Assembly (NCBI RefSeq): GCF_000374645.1 | Contig: NZ_KB894807.1 | Span: forward strand, 62,001 to 126,000 | Source: Arhodomonas aquaeolei DSM 8974 | GTDB lineage: Bacteria; Pseudomonadota; Gammaproteobacteria; Nitrococcales; Nitrococcaceae | Reading direction: 5' to 3' | DNA: 64,000 bases | Shown here: positions 55,116 to 64,000 of the stretch, one piece after another | How positions within the stretch are numbered: position 1 is the first letter of the stretch | Layout: each line of letters begins with the position of its first letter | Translations under genes and position numbers: made by a program | Notes under the pieces: model-generated | Database searches by the model: none | What the model saw: only the letters and a program-made list of their open reading frames with translations | What the model was told of the DNA's origin: nothing

Positions 55116-55895
55116 TCACCGGTGCTTGAAGTCCGGCTTGCGCTTCTCCACGAACGCGGCCATGCCTTCCTTCTGATCCTCCGTGGCGAAGGTCGCCTGG
55201 AAGAGGCGGCGCTCCTGGCGCAGACCGTCGCGAAGCGGGGTCTCGAAGGCCTGGTTGACGGACTCCTTCACCAGCATGGTCGACGGCAGGGAGTGGCCGG
55301 CGATCTTCGCCGCGGTGCGCACGGCATCCTCGAGGAGCTGCTCGGCCGGGACGATGCGGGCCACCAGGCCGGCGCGCTCGGCCTCCTCGGCGTCCATGTT
55401 GCGGCCGGTCAGGCACATCTCCATGGCCTTGGCCTTGCCCACGGCGCGGGTCAGGCGCTGGGTGCCGCCGGCGCCGGGCATCGCGCCGATCTTTATCTCC
55501 GGCTGACCGAACTGGGCGTTGTCCGCTGCGATGATGAAGTCGCAGGCCATCGCCAGCTCGCAGCCGCCACCCAGTGCATAGCCGGCGACGGCGGCGATCA
55601 GCGGCTTGCGGAAGCGATCCGGCGCACTCCAGCCGTCGGTGCCGGGGAAGTCCCGGCGGAAGAGGTCGACGAAGTCGGAGCTCGCCATGTCCTTGATGTC
55701 CGCGCCGGCGGCGAAGGCCTTCTCGCTGCCGGTGAGGACCACCGCGCCGATGGCGTCGTCCGCGTCGAAGGCGGCGAGCGCCTGCCCGACCTCGTGCATG
55801 AGGGCATCGGAGAGGGCGTTCATGGCCTTGGGCCGGTCGAGGGTGACGATGCCGACGCGGCCGCGGGTCTCGGTGGTGATGTACTGGTAGCTCAT
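55116..55895 (-). CDS. Enoyl-CoA hydratase/isomerase (paaF-like)
   Basis: A 259-residue crotonase. It has the oxyanion-hole segments [16 protein letters not shown] and [16 protein letters not shown], and the catalytic glutamates in [21 protein letters not shown]. It is close to the rightward PaaF of this window and ends FKHR, similar to FKGR. It is the last gene of the leftward paaN-paaY group. Its role may be a second dehydroadipyl-CoA hydratase or a fatty-acid hydratase. Confidence 0.9.
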   Translation of the reverse strand: MSYQYITTETRGRVGIVTLDRPKAMNALSDALMHEVGQALAAFDADDAIGAVVLTGSEKAFAAGADIKDMASSDFVDLFRRDFPGTDGWSAPDRFRKPLIAAVAGYALGGGCELAMACDFIIAADNAQFGQPEIKIGAMPGAGGTQRLTRAVGKAKAMEMCLTGRNMDAEEAERAGLVARIVPAEQLLEDAVRTAAKIAGHSLPSTMLVKESVNQAFETPLRDGLRQERRLFQATFATEDQKEGMAAFVEKRKPDFKHR

Positions 55896-55992
55896 GGGGC
55901 TGTCTTCGCCTCCTGTATTCAGGCTCTGGTGATCCGGGGTACGGGCGCGGTCTGCGCCGGCGGCGCCCCGGAGGGCGTGCCCGCGGTGACGT

Positions 55993-56601
55993 TCAGGACC
56001 CGCGCCGGCGCCGCTGGTACAGCGGCTCGACGTCGCCGACGTCCATGCGCGGACGGTCCGGCTCCATCTCCGCCTGCGGCGTGACCTCCACCATACTGCC
56101 CGCCGAGCGCAGGGTCAGGTTCTGGTAGGTCCGGGTGCCCTCGCGCTTCCACTCGACCTCGTCGTCGGTGAGCTCACGCAGGACCCTGGCGGGGACCCCG
56201 ACGACCAGGCTGCGCGCCGGCAGCTCCACGTCGGCGCGCACGAACGCGGAGGCCGCGACGATGGTGGACTCGCCCACCACGGCGTTGTCCATGACCACGG
56301 CGTTCATCCCGACCATGGCGTTCTCGCGCACGCGACAGCCGTGGAGCACCGCACCGTGGCCGATATGCCCGTCCGGCTCGACGACGGTGTCGGTACCGGG
56401 GAAGCCGTGCATCACGCAGGTGTCCTGGAGGTTGCTGCCCTCCTCCAGGATCAGGCGGCCGAAGTCGCCACGCAGCGAGGCACACGGGCCGACGTAGACA
56501 CCGGGACCGACGATGACGTCGCCGATGAGCACGGCGGAGGGATGGACGTAGGCGTCCGGGTGGACGACGGGGCGGATCCCGTCGATGGCGTAACAGGGCA
56601 T
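55993..56601 (-). CDS. paaY: PaaY, phenylacetate-pathway thioesterase
   Basis: A 202-residue left-handed beta-helix protein of the gamma carbonic anhydrase type with hexapeptide repeats ([44 protein letters not shown]) and zinc-site histidines ([17 protein letters not shown]). PaaY proteins hydrolyse dead-end CoA intermediates of the pathway. The ATG at 56601 has GGAGG at a good distance. It lies between paaN and the paaF-like gene. Confidence 0.93.
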   Translation of the reverse strand: MPCYAIDGIRPVVHPDAYVHPSAVLIGDVIVGPGVYVGPCASLRGDFGRLILEEGSNLQDTCVMHGFPGTDTVVEPDGHIGHGAVLHGCRVRENAMVGMNAVVMDNAVVGESTIVAASAFVRADVELPARSLVVGVPARVLRELTDDEVEWKREGTRTYQNLTLRSAGSMVEVTPQAEMEPDRPRMDVGDVEPLYQRRRRGS

Positions 56602-56783
56602 GGGCTCTCCTCCTGGATCACTCGCCGCGGGGCACGCATCAGCCGGGGCGGGAGGATGGCCTGCCGGTCCCGGAGACGCCGTGACTGCCTCCCGGCAGGC
56701 GTGTCGGCGCCCCTCCCCGGCCACCGAAACGCCGCCACCGGTAAGCCACCCCGCCCCCGGTCGGGCGGTGCGGCGACGTTAGC

Positions 56784-58451
56784 TTACGCCGCGTGCCGCC
56801 GCGTCTCCACCACGCGGAAGCGGTTGGCCACGAACGCGCTGTCGCACAGGCAGGCATTCGCCGCCGGGTTGGCGCCGGTGGCGTGGTAGTCGCTGAAGGC
56901 CGCGGTCTGGTTGACGTAGACACCGCCGGTGAGGTTCACGGACAGCGACACGCCGGCGTCCAGCGCCGCCGCCTCCATGCGCTCCAGCACGACCTCGTCG
57001 CTGGCATACACGCCCCAGGTGATCGCCCCCTTGGACTTCGCGAGGCGGCGCGCCCGGTCGATGCTGTCATCGGTGCCGTCGGTCGCGATGACCATGGCGA
57101 TCGGCCCGAAGAGCTCGCGGCCGTAGGTGTCCTCGTCGGCGCTGTCCACCTTGAGGATCAGCGGCGTGCGTACCCGCGCATTCTCGAACTCGGGGTGCTC
57201 GCGGGCCTCGGAGGCGAGCACCACCTCGCCGAGGCTGGTGGACTCCTCGATGCGGTCCGCCGTCACCGGTGCCTGGATGGCGCCGAGCACCGCGGTGGCC
57301 CGGTCGTTGTCCGAGAGGAACTTGCGCACGCCCTCCGCGATGGCGCTAGCCACCTCGTCGAAGGACAGGTGCCCCTGGTCGGTCTCGATACCGTCCCGCG
57401 GCACAAAGATGTCCTGCGGCGTGGTGCACATCTGCCCGGAGTACAACGACAGCGAGAACGCGAGGTTCTGCACCATGCCCTTGAGGTTGTCCGTGGAGTC
57501 GATGACGATCGAGTTCACGCCGGCCTTCTCGGTGTAGACCTGCGCGTGGTGGCAGTTGCGCTCCAGCCACTCGCCGAACTCGGAGCTGCCGGTGAAGTCG
57601 ATCACGCCGATCTCCTCGCGCAGCGCCAGCTCCTTGGTCACCGGCGCCTCGCGGGTATCCACCACCATGGAGACGATCCACGGGTCGAAGCCCGCCTCGC
57701 GCAACACCTGCTGGCAGACCTCAACGGTGATCGCAAGCGGCAGCACCGTGTGCGGGTGCGGCTTGACGATCACCGGGTTGCCGGTGGCGAGGCTCGCGAA
57801 CAGGCCCGGGTAACCGTTCCAGGTCGGGAATGTGGACACGCCGATCATCAGCGCGAGCCCGCGCGGGATGACGCGGAAGTGCTTGTCCATCTCCAGCGGG
57901 TCACGCTTGCCCTGGGGCTTGACCCAGCGCGCGTCGCTGGCAGTGCGGGTCTGGGCCTCGAGCGCGTACGCCACCGCCTCCAGACCGCGGTCCTGGGCGT
58001 GGGTGCCGCCGGCCTGGAAGGCCATCATGAAGGCCTGCCCGGTGGTATGCATCACCGCGTGGCCCATCTCGAAGCTGCGCCGGTTCAGACGCTCCAGGAT
58101 CTCCGCGCACACGCCCGCACGCTGCTCCGGGCCGGCGTCGCGCCAGGCCTTGAGCGAGGACTGCATGGCGGGGATCAGGGTGTCAATGTCGACCCGGGGA
58201 TAGCGGATACCGAGGTCGAAGCCGTAGGGGGAGTGCTCCTCGCCGATCTCGCCCTCGATCCCCGGCATCTCCAGCTCGAACGGCCGGTTCAGCCGCGCCT
58301 TGAACGCCGCCTCGCCCTCGGACGCGGCGTTCTCGCCGTAGATCTTGCCGCTCGGCATCTCCGGGTACGGGCTCCAGAACTCCCGCGTGCGCGTGACCTC
58401 GATCGCCTTGTCCAGCGTCTGCTGGTGCTTCGCGTAGAAATCCTGTGCCAT
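56784..58451 (-). CDS. paaN: Phenylacetic acid degradation aldehyde dehydrogenase PaaN
   Basis: A 555-residue ALDH-type protein of the PaaN group without the C-terminal MaoC-like hydratase found in E. coli PaaZ. It includes TSTFPTWNGYPGLF-like GVSTFPTWNGYPGLFASLATGNP, SLYSGQMCTTPQDIFVP with the catalytic Cys, and VNLTGGVYVNQTAAFSDY. It probably oxidises the aldehyde formed after oxepin-CoA ring opening; the hydrolase must be encoded elsewhere. It starts the leftward paa group from the shared promoter gap. Confidence 0.92.
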   Translation of the reverse strand: MAQDFYAKHQQTLDKAIEVTRTREFWSPYPEMPSGKIYGENAASEGEAAFKARLNRPFELEMPGIEGEIGEEHSPYGFDLGIRYPRVDIDTLIPAMQSSLKAWRDAGPEQRAGVCAEILERLNRRSFEMGHAVMHTTGQAFMMAFQAGGTHAQDRGLEAVAYALEAQTRTASDARWVKPQGKRDPLEMDKHFRVIPRGLALMIGVSTFPTWNGYPGLFASLATGNPVIVKPHPHTVLPLAITVEVCQQVLREAGFDPWIVSMVVDTREAPVTKELALREEIGVIDFTGSSEFGEWLERNCHHAQVYTEKAGVNSIVIDSTDNLKGMVQNLAFSLSLYSGQMCTTPQDIFVPRDGIETDQGHLSFDEVASAIAEGVRKFLSDNDRATAVLGAIQAPVTADRIEESTSLGEVVLASEAREHPEFENARVRTPLILKVDSADEDTYGRELFGPIAMVIATDGTDDSIDRARRLAKSKGAITWGVYASDEVVLERMEAAALDAGVSLSVNLTGGVYVNQTAAFSDYHATGANPAANACLCDSAFVANRFRVVETRRHAA

Positions 58452-58825
58452 CTCGCCTCCTGGGGTGCCGCCCGCCGATGATTCACCAACGGGCCTGGTC
58501 CATACTTCTCGTCGGCGCCGCGTGCCGGCTACGGCGCGGGGACGGGCGCGGACGATGCCTTAAGGTCGCCCGTATTTTGATACGTATTTGACCTCTGTCA
58601 ATGAAATTCTTGTATCCTATTAAACCGTTGCTGTATTGTTCGGCGACCTGAACCGGCGCCCGGAAACCGCCGCAAGGCGCCTCATGGCGGGGATGCCGGC
58701 GGGAGCGAGGCACCCCGGAATGGGGCCGCGGGACGCGATACCGAATGCCGGCCGGAACCGATCCCGGCCGTGTTCCTCCGACCCGCCACGGCGCCGACAA
58801 CCCGTTTGCAGGAGGAGGGGCAGAC
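58452..58825. other. 374-base divergent paa promoter region
   Basis: Gap between paaN (leftward) and paaF (rightward). An AT-rich core at 58571-58640 contains a perfect dyad at 58588-58601 and -35-like hexamers in both directions (TTGACC rightward, TTGACA leftward). The remaining 58641-58800 is GC-rich with no gene I can support. Confidence 0.55.
58588..58601. promoter_or_regulatory. TTGAC-N4-GTCAA dyad in the paa promoter region
   Basis: TTGACCTCTGTCAA, perfect five-base arms. Each arm forms a -35 hexamer (TTGACC rightward at 58588-58593, TTGACA leftward at 58601-58596), so a protein bound here could control both operons. It differs from the FNR box at one base per arm. The binding protein is unknown; no regulator gene is adjacent. 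Confidence 0.5.
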
Positions 58826-59605
58826 ATGGCCGACTTCGAGGACATCGTCGTGGAACACGCGGCGGATCATGTCCTGCAGATCACCCTGAACCGACCCAAG
58901 GCGCGCAACGCCCTGCGCACCAACCTTCTCCGTGAGATCGCCGAGACGCTGGACGCCGCCGCGAGCGACGACGCCCTCCGCGCGGTGGTGCTCACCGGCG
59001 GCGAGAAGGTCTTCGCCGCGGGCGCTGACATCGGCGAGCTTGCCGCTCTGGACCTCAAGGGCGTCGTCGAGGACGCTCGCCCCGGCTACTGGCAGCGCAT
59101 TGCCGAATTCCCCAAGCCGATCATCGCGGCGGTCAACGGCTACGCGCTGGGTGGCGGCTGCGAGCTCGCCATGCACGCGGACATCATTATAGCCGCCGAC
59201 GACGCCCAGTTCGGCCAGCCCGAGATCAACCTCGGCATCCTCCCCGGCGCCGGCGGCACCCAGCGCCTGATCCGCGCGGTGGGCAAGCCGCTGGCGATGA
59301 AGATGGTACTCGCCGGCGAGTGGATCGACGCGCGCACCGCACTGACCAGCGGGCTGGTCGCCGAGCTCACCCCGCGTGAGGCCACCATCGAGCGCGCCCA
59401 GGCACTGGCCGCGACCATTGCCGCCAAACCGCCCATGGCGGTGCGCCAGGCGAAGGACGTGCTGCTCAAGGCCTTCGACACCGGCCTCGGCGCCGGCCTG
59501 CGCCTTGAGCGCCAGGCCTTCACCATCCTCGCCGCCACCGAAGATCGCCAGGAAGGTCTTAGCGCCTTCATGGAAAAGCGTAAGCCCGAGTTCAAGGGAC
59601 GGTAG
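58826..59605 (+). CDS. paaF: 2,3-dehydroadipyl-CoA hydratase PaaF
   Basis: A 259-residue crotonase first in the rightward paa operon. It has KVFAAGADIGELAALD and [16 protein letters not shown] oxyanion segments and the catalytic region [20 protein letters not shown]. It hydrates 2,3-dehydroadipyl-CoA in the lower phenylacetate pathway. A strong GGAGGAGGGG site precedes the ATG by five bases. paaG starts seven bases after its stop. Confidence 0.9.
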   Translation: MADFEDIVVEHAADHVLQITLNRPKARNALRTNLLREIAETLDAAASDDALRAVVLTGGEKVFAAGADIGELAALDLKGVVEDARPGYWQRIAEFPKPIIAAVNGYALGGGCELAMHADIIIAADDAQFGQPEINLGILPGAGGTQRLIRAVGKPLAMKMVLAGEWIDARTALTSGLVAELTPREATIERAQALAATIAAKPPMAVRQAKDVLLKAFDTGLGAGLRLERQAFTILAATEDRQEGLSAFMEKRKPEFKGR

Positions 59606-59611
59606 ACCGCC

Positions 59612-60403
59612 ATGAGCTACGAAACCATTGAGTACGCCGTCGAGGCCGGGGTCGCCACGCTGACCCTCAACCGGCCCAAGGCGCTGAACAGCTTCAATGC
59701 ACAGATGCACGAAGAGGTCCGCGCGGCAATCAAGTCCGCCGAGCGTGACGAGAACGTGCGTTGCCTGCTGATCACCGGCAACGGTCGCGGCTTCTGCGCC
59801 GGCCAGGACCTCTCCGACCGCAACGTCGCCCCGCGCGGCGATGCCCCGGACCTCGGCGAGTCCATCGAGAAGAACTACAACCCGCTGATCCGCAAGCTCC
59901 GCGCCCTGGAGATGCCGGTGATCTGCGCGGTCAATGGCGTCGCCGCCGGCGCCGGCGCGAACGTCGCGCTCGCCTGCGACATCGTCCTCGCCGCGCGCTC
60001 GGCCAGCTTTATCCAGGCGTTCTGCCGGATCGGCCTGCTGCCGGACTCCGGCGGCACCTGGCACCTGCCCCGGCTGGTGGGCCACGCCCGCGCCATGGGC
60101 CTGGCGATGCTGGGCGACAAGCTCTCCGCCGAACAGGCGGAGGCATGGGGCATGATCTGGCGGGTGGTCGACGACGAGCAGCTCGCCGCGGAGGCGGACG
60201 CCCTCGCCCGCCACCTCGCCGGCCAGCCCACCAAGGGCCTGTCGCTGATCAAGCGCGCGATCAACGCCTCCTGGCACAACGACCTGGACCAGCAGCTCGA
60301 CCTCGAGCGCGACCTCCAGCGCGCCGCCGGGCGCACCGACGACTACCGCGAGGGCGTGGCCGCCTTCATGGACAAGCGCGACCCGCAGTTCCAGGGGAAA
60401 TGA
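59612..60403 (+). CDS. paaG: Ring-1,2-epoxyphenylacetyl-CoA isomerase PaaG
   Basis: A 263-residue crotonase-fold isomerase that converts the ring epoxide to oxepin-CoA. It has GFCAGQDLSDRNVAP and the PaaG-type GVAAGAGANVALACDIVLA, and SFIQAFCRIGLLPDSGGTW with the catalytic Asp rather than the hydratase Glu pair. It is longer at the loop after the first motif than PaaF. It overlaps paaH by four bases. Confidence 0.94.
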   Translation: MSYETIEYAVEAGVATLTLNRPKALNSFNAQMHEEVRAAIKSAERDENVRCLLITGNGRGFCAGQDLSDRNVAPRGDAPDLGESIEKNYNPLIRKLRALEMPVICAVNGVAAGAGANVALACDIVLAARSASFIQAFCRIGLLPDSGGTWHLPRLVGHARAMGLAMLGDKLSAEQAEAWGMIWRVVDDEQLAAEADALARHLAGQPTKGLSLIKRAINASWHNDLDQQLDLERDLQRAAGRTDDYREGVAAFMDKRDPQFQGK

Positions 60404-61926
60404 GCATGAGCGCACTGAGTACCGAGACCACCATCGGCATCATCGGCGCCGGCACCATGGGTGCGGGCATCGCCCAGGTGGCCGCCACCGCCGGCCACCC
60501 CGTGCTGCTGTTCGACGCCGTCGAGGGCGCCGCCGCGAAGGGCATCGAGCGCACCCGCTCGGGCATGCAACGGCTCGTCGAGCGCGGGCGGATGAGCGCC
60601 GAGCAGGTGGACACCATCTGCGCGCGGATCACGCCGGTGGATACCACTGCCGGGCTCGCGCCGGCGGGCCTGGTGATCGAGGCCATCGTCGAGGACATCA
60701 ACGTCAAGCAGCGGGTGTTCGGCGAGATCGAGGACATCTGCGGCGAGGACGTCATCCTCGCCACCAACACCTCCTCGATCTCGGTCACCGCCATCGGCGC
60801 CGGGCTGACGCGCCCCGAGCGCCTGGTGGGCATGCACTTCTTCAACCCGGCGCCGATCCTCAAGCTCGTCGAGGTCGTCAGCGGCATCGCCACCGAGCGT
60901 GCGGTGGCGGCGACGGTGCACGCCACCGCCGCCGCCTGGGGCAAGCACCCCGTGCACGCGCGCTCCACCCCCGGGTTCATCGTCAACCGCGTCGCGCGGC
61001 CCTTCTACGGCGAGGCGCTGCGGGTGCTCGAGGAAGGCGGCGCGGATGTCGCCACCATCGACGCCGCGCTCAAGGGCTCGGGCGGCTTCCGGATGGGGCC
61101 GTTCGAGCTCATGGACCTGATCGGACAGGACGTGAACTTCGCGGTCACCAACTCGGTGTTCAACGGCTACTACCAGGATCCGCGTTTCCTGCCGTCGCTG
61201 CTGCAGCGCGAGTACGTCGAGGGCGGGCTGCTCGGGCGCAAGGCCGGGCGCGGCTTCTACGACTACCGCGAGGGCGCGGACAACCCGGCCCCGGCCGCCG
61301 CGCCGGCCGCCCCGCGCCCGGAGCGCGTGGTCGTCGAGGGCGACCTGGGTGTGGCCGAGCCGCTGGTCGAGGCGATCGAGGCGGCGGGCATCGCCGTCGA
61401 GCGCCGGGACGGCGAGGACGGCTACCTCCACGTCGGCCCCACCGCCCTCGCCCTCACCGATGGCCGCCTCGCCACGGAGCGGGCGTTCGAGGAGGACCTC
61501 GACGAGCTGGTGGTCTTCGACCTGGCGCTGGACTTCGCCAACGCCGCCCGTGCGGTGATCGCCGCCGCGGACCAGACCCCGGCCGCCGGTGTCGAACGCG
61601 CCGCGGGACTGTTCCAGGCCCTCGATCGGGAGGTCTCGGTGATCGACGACGTGCCGGGGCTCATCGTGATGCGCACCGTGTGCATGCTCGCCAACGAGGG
61701 CGCGGACGCGGTGAACCAGGGCGTGTGCGACGCCGCGGGCTGCGACACTGCCATGCAGGGGGGCGTGAACTACCCGCGCGGGCCGCTGGCCTGGGCACAG
61801 GCCATCGGTCTGCCCGAGGTCTGCCAGGTACTGGACAGCCTCGCGGTAGTCTACGGCCTGGATCGCTACCGTGTCTCGCCGCTGCTGTGGCGAAAGGTCT
61901 ATGCAGGAGCCGGATTCCATGAGTGA
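60400..61926 (+). CDS. paaH: 3-hydroxyadipyl-CoA dehydrogenase PaaH
   Basis: A 508-residue NAD-dependent dehydrogenase. The N-terminal Rossmann domain has IGIIGAGTMGAGIAQVAATAG, the central 3HCDH domain has MHFFNPAPILKLVEV and TPGFIVNRVARPFYGEAL, and a second C-terminal 3HCDH-like repeat (about 400-500) completes the PaaH type. It overlaps paaG by four bases and paaI by eight. A second ATG at 60406 is possible. Confidence 0.94.
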   Translation: MSMSALSTETTIGIIGAGTMGAGIAQVAATAGHPVLLFDAVEGAAAKGIERTRSGMQRLVERGRMSAEQVDTICARITPVDTTAGLAPAGLVIEAIVEDINVKQRVFGEIEDICGEDVILATNTSSISVTAIGAGLTRPERLVGMHFFNPAPILKLVEVVSGIATERAVAATVHATAAAWGKHPVHARSTPGFIVNRVARPFYGEALRVLEEGGADVATIDAALKGSGGFRMGPFELMDLIGQDVNFAVTNSVFNGYYQDPRFLPSLLQREYVEGGLLGRKAGRGFYDYREGADNPAPAAAPAAPRPERVVVEGDLGVAEPLVEAIEAAGIAVERRDGEDGYLHVGPTALALTDGRLATERAFEEDLDELVVFDLALDFANAARAVIAAADQTPAAGVERAAGLFQALDREVSVIDDVPGLIVMRTVCMLANEGADAVNQGVCDAAGCDTAMQGGVNYPRGPLAWAQAIGLPEVCQVLDSLAVVYGLDRYRVSPLLWRKVYAGAGFHE

Positions 61927-62382
61927 TGAAGCGACCATCGAGACCGTCTCGGCGCAGGAGATGGCCGAACGCTGCGCCCGGGCGATGTGGGACGACGACA
62001 CCGCCTCGCGCGGCCTGGGGATGACGCTGGAGGCCGTTGCCCCCGGCTACTCCCGCCTGTCCATGACCGTGCGCGACGACATGGCCAACGGCCACGACAA
62101 CTGCCATGGCGGGTTCATCTTCACGCTGGCGGACTCGGCGTTCGCCTTCGCGTGCAATTACAACAACCTCGTCACCGTAGCCCAGGGCGCGTCCATCGAC
62201 TACCTGGCGCCGGCAACGCGCGGCGACCGGCTCACCGCCATCGGCGAGGAGCGCAGCCGGGGCGGGCGCACGGGTGTCTATGACGTACGGGTGGAGAACC
62301 AGGACGGCCGCGTAGTCGCGCTGTTCCGCGGCAAGTCGTATCAGACGAGGGGCCGGATCGTGCCCGGGTTGGAGGTGAAGGA

Positions 62383-62386
<4 letters not shown>
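61919..62386 (+). CDS. paaI: Phenylacetate-pathway thioesterase PaaI
   Basis: A 155-residue hotdog-fold thioesterase. It contains HDNCHGGFIFTLADSAFAFACN, the PaaI signature with the catalytic Asp, and ASIDYLAPATRGDRLTA. It removes CoA from ring-hydroxylated phenylacetyl-CoA and other by-products. Translation is coupled: the start lies inside paaH, and the stop overlaps paaJ. Confidence 0.94.
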
Positions 62387-63591
<1,205 letters not shown>

Positions 63592-63680
63592 GGCCCGCAC
63601 CGGCCGCCGGGGAACGGCGGCCGGGCAACGCGACCAAGAATACCGGCAAGCATCCCTACCCCGGGGAAGGAGAGTCCCAG

Positions 63681-64000
63681 ATGAAGAGCCCCAACGTCCC
63701 GCTGCGAACGCTGCTCGAGCCCGTCGAGACCTGCACCCTCGACGAGCTGCGCCACGTCCAGCTCGAGCGCCTGCGCTGGTCGCTCAACCACGCCTACAAG
63801 AACGTCCCGTTCTACCGCGAGAGCTTCGACCGGGCCGGGGTGCATCCCAATGAGCTCAACAGCCTCGCCGACCTCGCGAAATTCCCCTTCACCTACAAGA
63901 ACGACCTGCGGGACAACTACCCCTACGGCATGTTCGCCGTGCCCATGAGCGACGTGGTCCGCATCCACGCCTCCAGCGGCACGACCGGCCGTCCCACCGT
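63681..64000 (+). CDS. paaK: Phenylacetate-CoA ligase PaaK (partial, 3' end outside window)
   Basis: The first about 106 residues of an ANL-family AMP-forming ligase that activates phenylacetate to phenylacetyl-CoA. It shows the PaaK-type start ETCTLDELRHVQLERLRWSL, KNVPFYRESFDRAGV, FPFTYKNDLRDNYPYGMF and the phosphate-binding SSGTTGRPT at the edge. A GGGAAGGAG site precedes the ATG. The remaining three quarters lie beyond base 64000. Confidence 0.95.
   Translation, partial: MKSPNVPLRTLLEPVETCTLDELRHVQLERLRWSLNHAYKNVPFYRESFDRAGVHPNELNSLADLAKFPFTYKNDLRDNYPYGMFAVPMSDVVRIHASSGTTGRPT

Noticed and set aside
58588-58601. Calling the paa dyad an FNR/Anr box
   Set aside because: The arms are TTGAC/GTCAA rather than TTGAT/ATCAA, and the nearby genes are not obviously oxygen controlled. 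It was kept only as an unassigned operator.

Overview
The window is about 64 kb of very GC-rich bacterial chromosome, densely packed with genes and with many 4-base ATGA start/stop overlaps. The gene content (narK1-narK2-narGHJI with narX/narL, azurins, FNR/Anr-type boxes, proQ, putA/putP, guaA/guaB, paa catabolic genes) and the Asp/Glu-rich proteins suggest a facultatively denitrifying gammaproteobacterium, probably a halophile of the Ectothiorhodospiraceae/Halomonas type. That placement is inferred from gene content only. I found no rRNA, tRNA, CRISPR array, insertion sequence or prophage.

Layout. 1-7.8 kb: purine catabolism, with xdhA-xdhB-xdhC (xdhC runs off the left edge), a divergent GntR/FCD regulator, guanine deaminase, and a creatinase-like M24 protein that lacks the usual metal ligands. 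8-22.9 kb: nitrate respiration, reading leftward as narK1-narK2-narG-narH-narJ-narI, then two unusual genes (a MliC/META lipoprotein and a Gly-rich-tailed protein) and a parvulin. The narX-like sensor and narL diverge from narK1 across a region holding an FNR box. 23-25.6 kb: a small hypothetical protein, a CsgG-like lipoprotein with an SH3 tail, proQ and a small coiled-coil protein. 25.7-31.4 kb: sulfite reductase cysJ-cysI plus a DASS-type transporter with RCK domains. 31.4-34.6 kb: a compact leftward group of TadA-GNAT fusion, ybaK-like, metR, ynfA and hinT.

34.9-37.4 kb: a LysE exporter with a convergent AraC regulator, and a membrane-protein gene of clearly lower GC that looks acquired. 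37.6-46.2 kb: guaA and guaB, split by an ATP-grasp gene and an MFS gene, then a CDF metal transporter, a flavodoxin-like oxidoreductase and xseA. 46.3-52.9 kb: putA, a 34-residue membrane peptide, putP, and an NfeD/SPFH pair. 52.9-55 kb: two tandem azurin genes, one behind a perfect FNR/Anr box, and bluB. 55.1-64 kb: phenylacetate degradation, with paaN-paaY-hydratase leftward and paaF-paaG-paaH-paaI-paaJ-paaK rightward from a shared AT-rich promoter region containing a perfect dyad. The ring-epoxidase genes paaABCDE are not in the window and may lie to the right.

Together the genes describe an organism that respires nitrate under low oxygen, with azurin as a likely periplasmic electron carrier, and that can use purines, proline and aromatic compounds entering through phenylacetyl-CoA. 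The least explained items are the TadA-GNAT fusion, the two genes inserted behind narI, the M24 protein beside guaD, the 34-residue peptide before putP, the low-GC membrane protein and the ATP-grasp/MFS genes between guaA and guaB.
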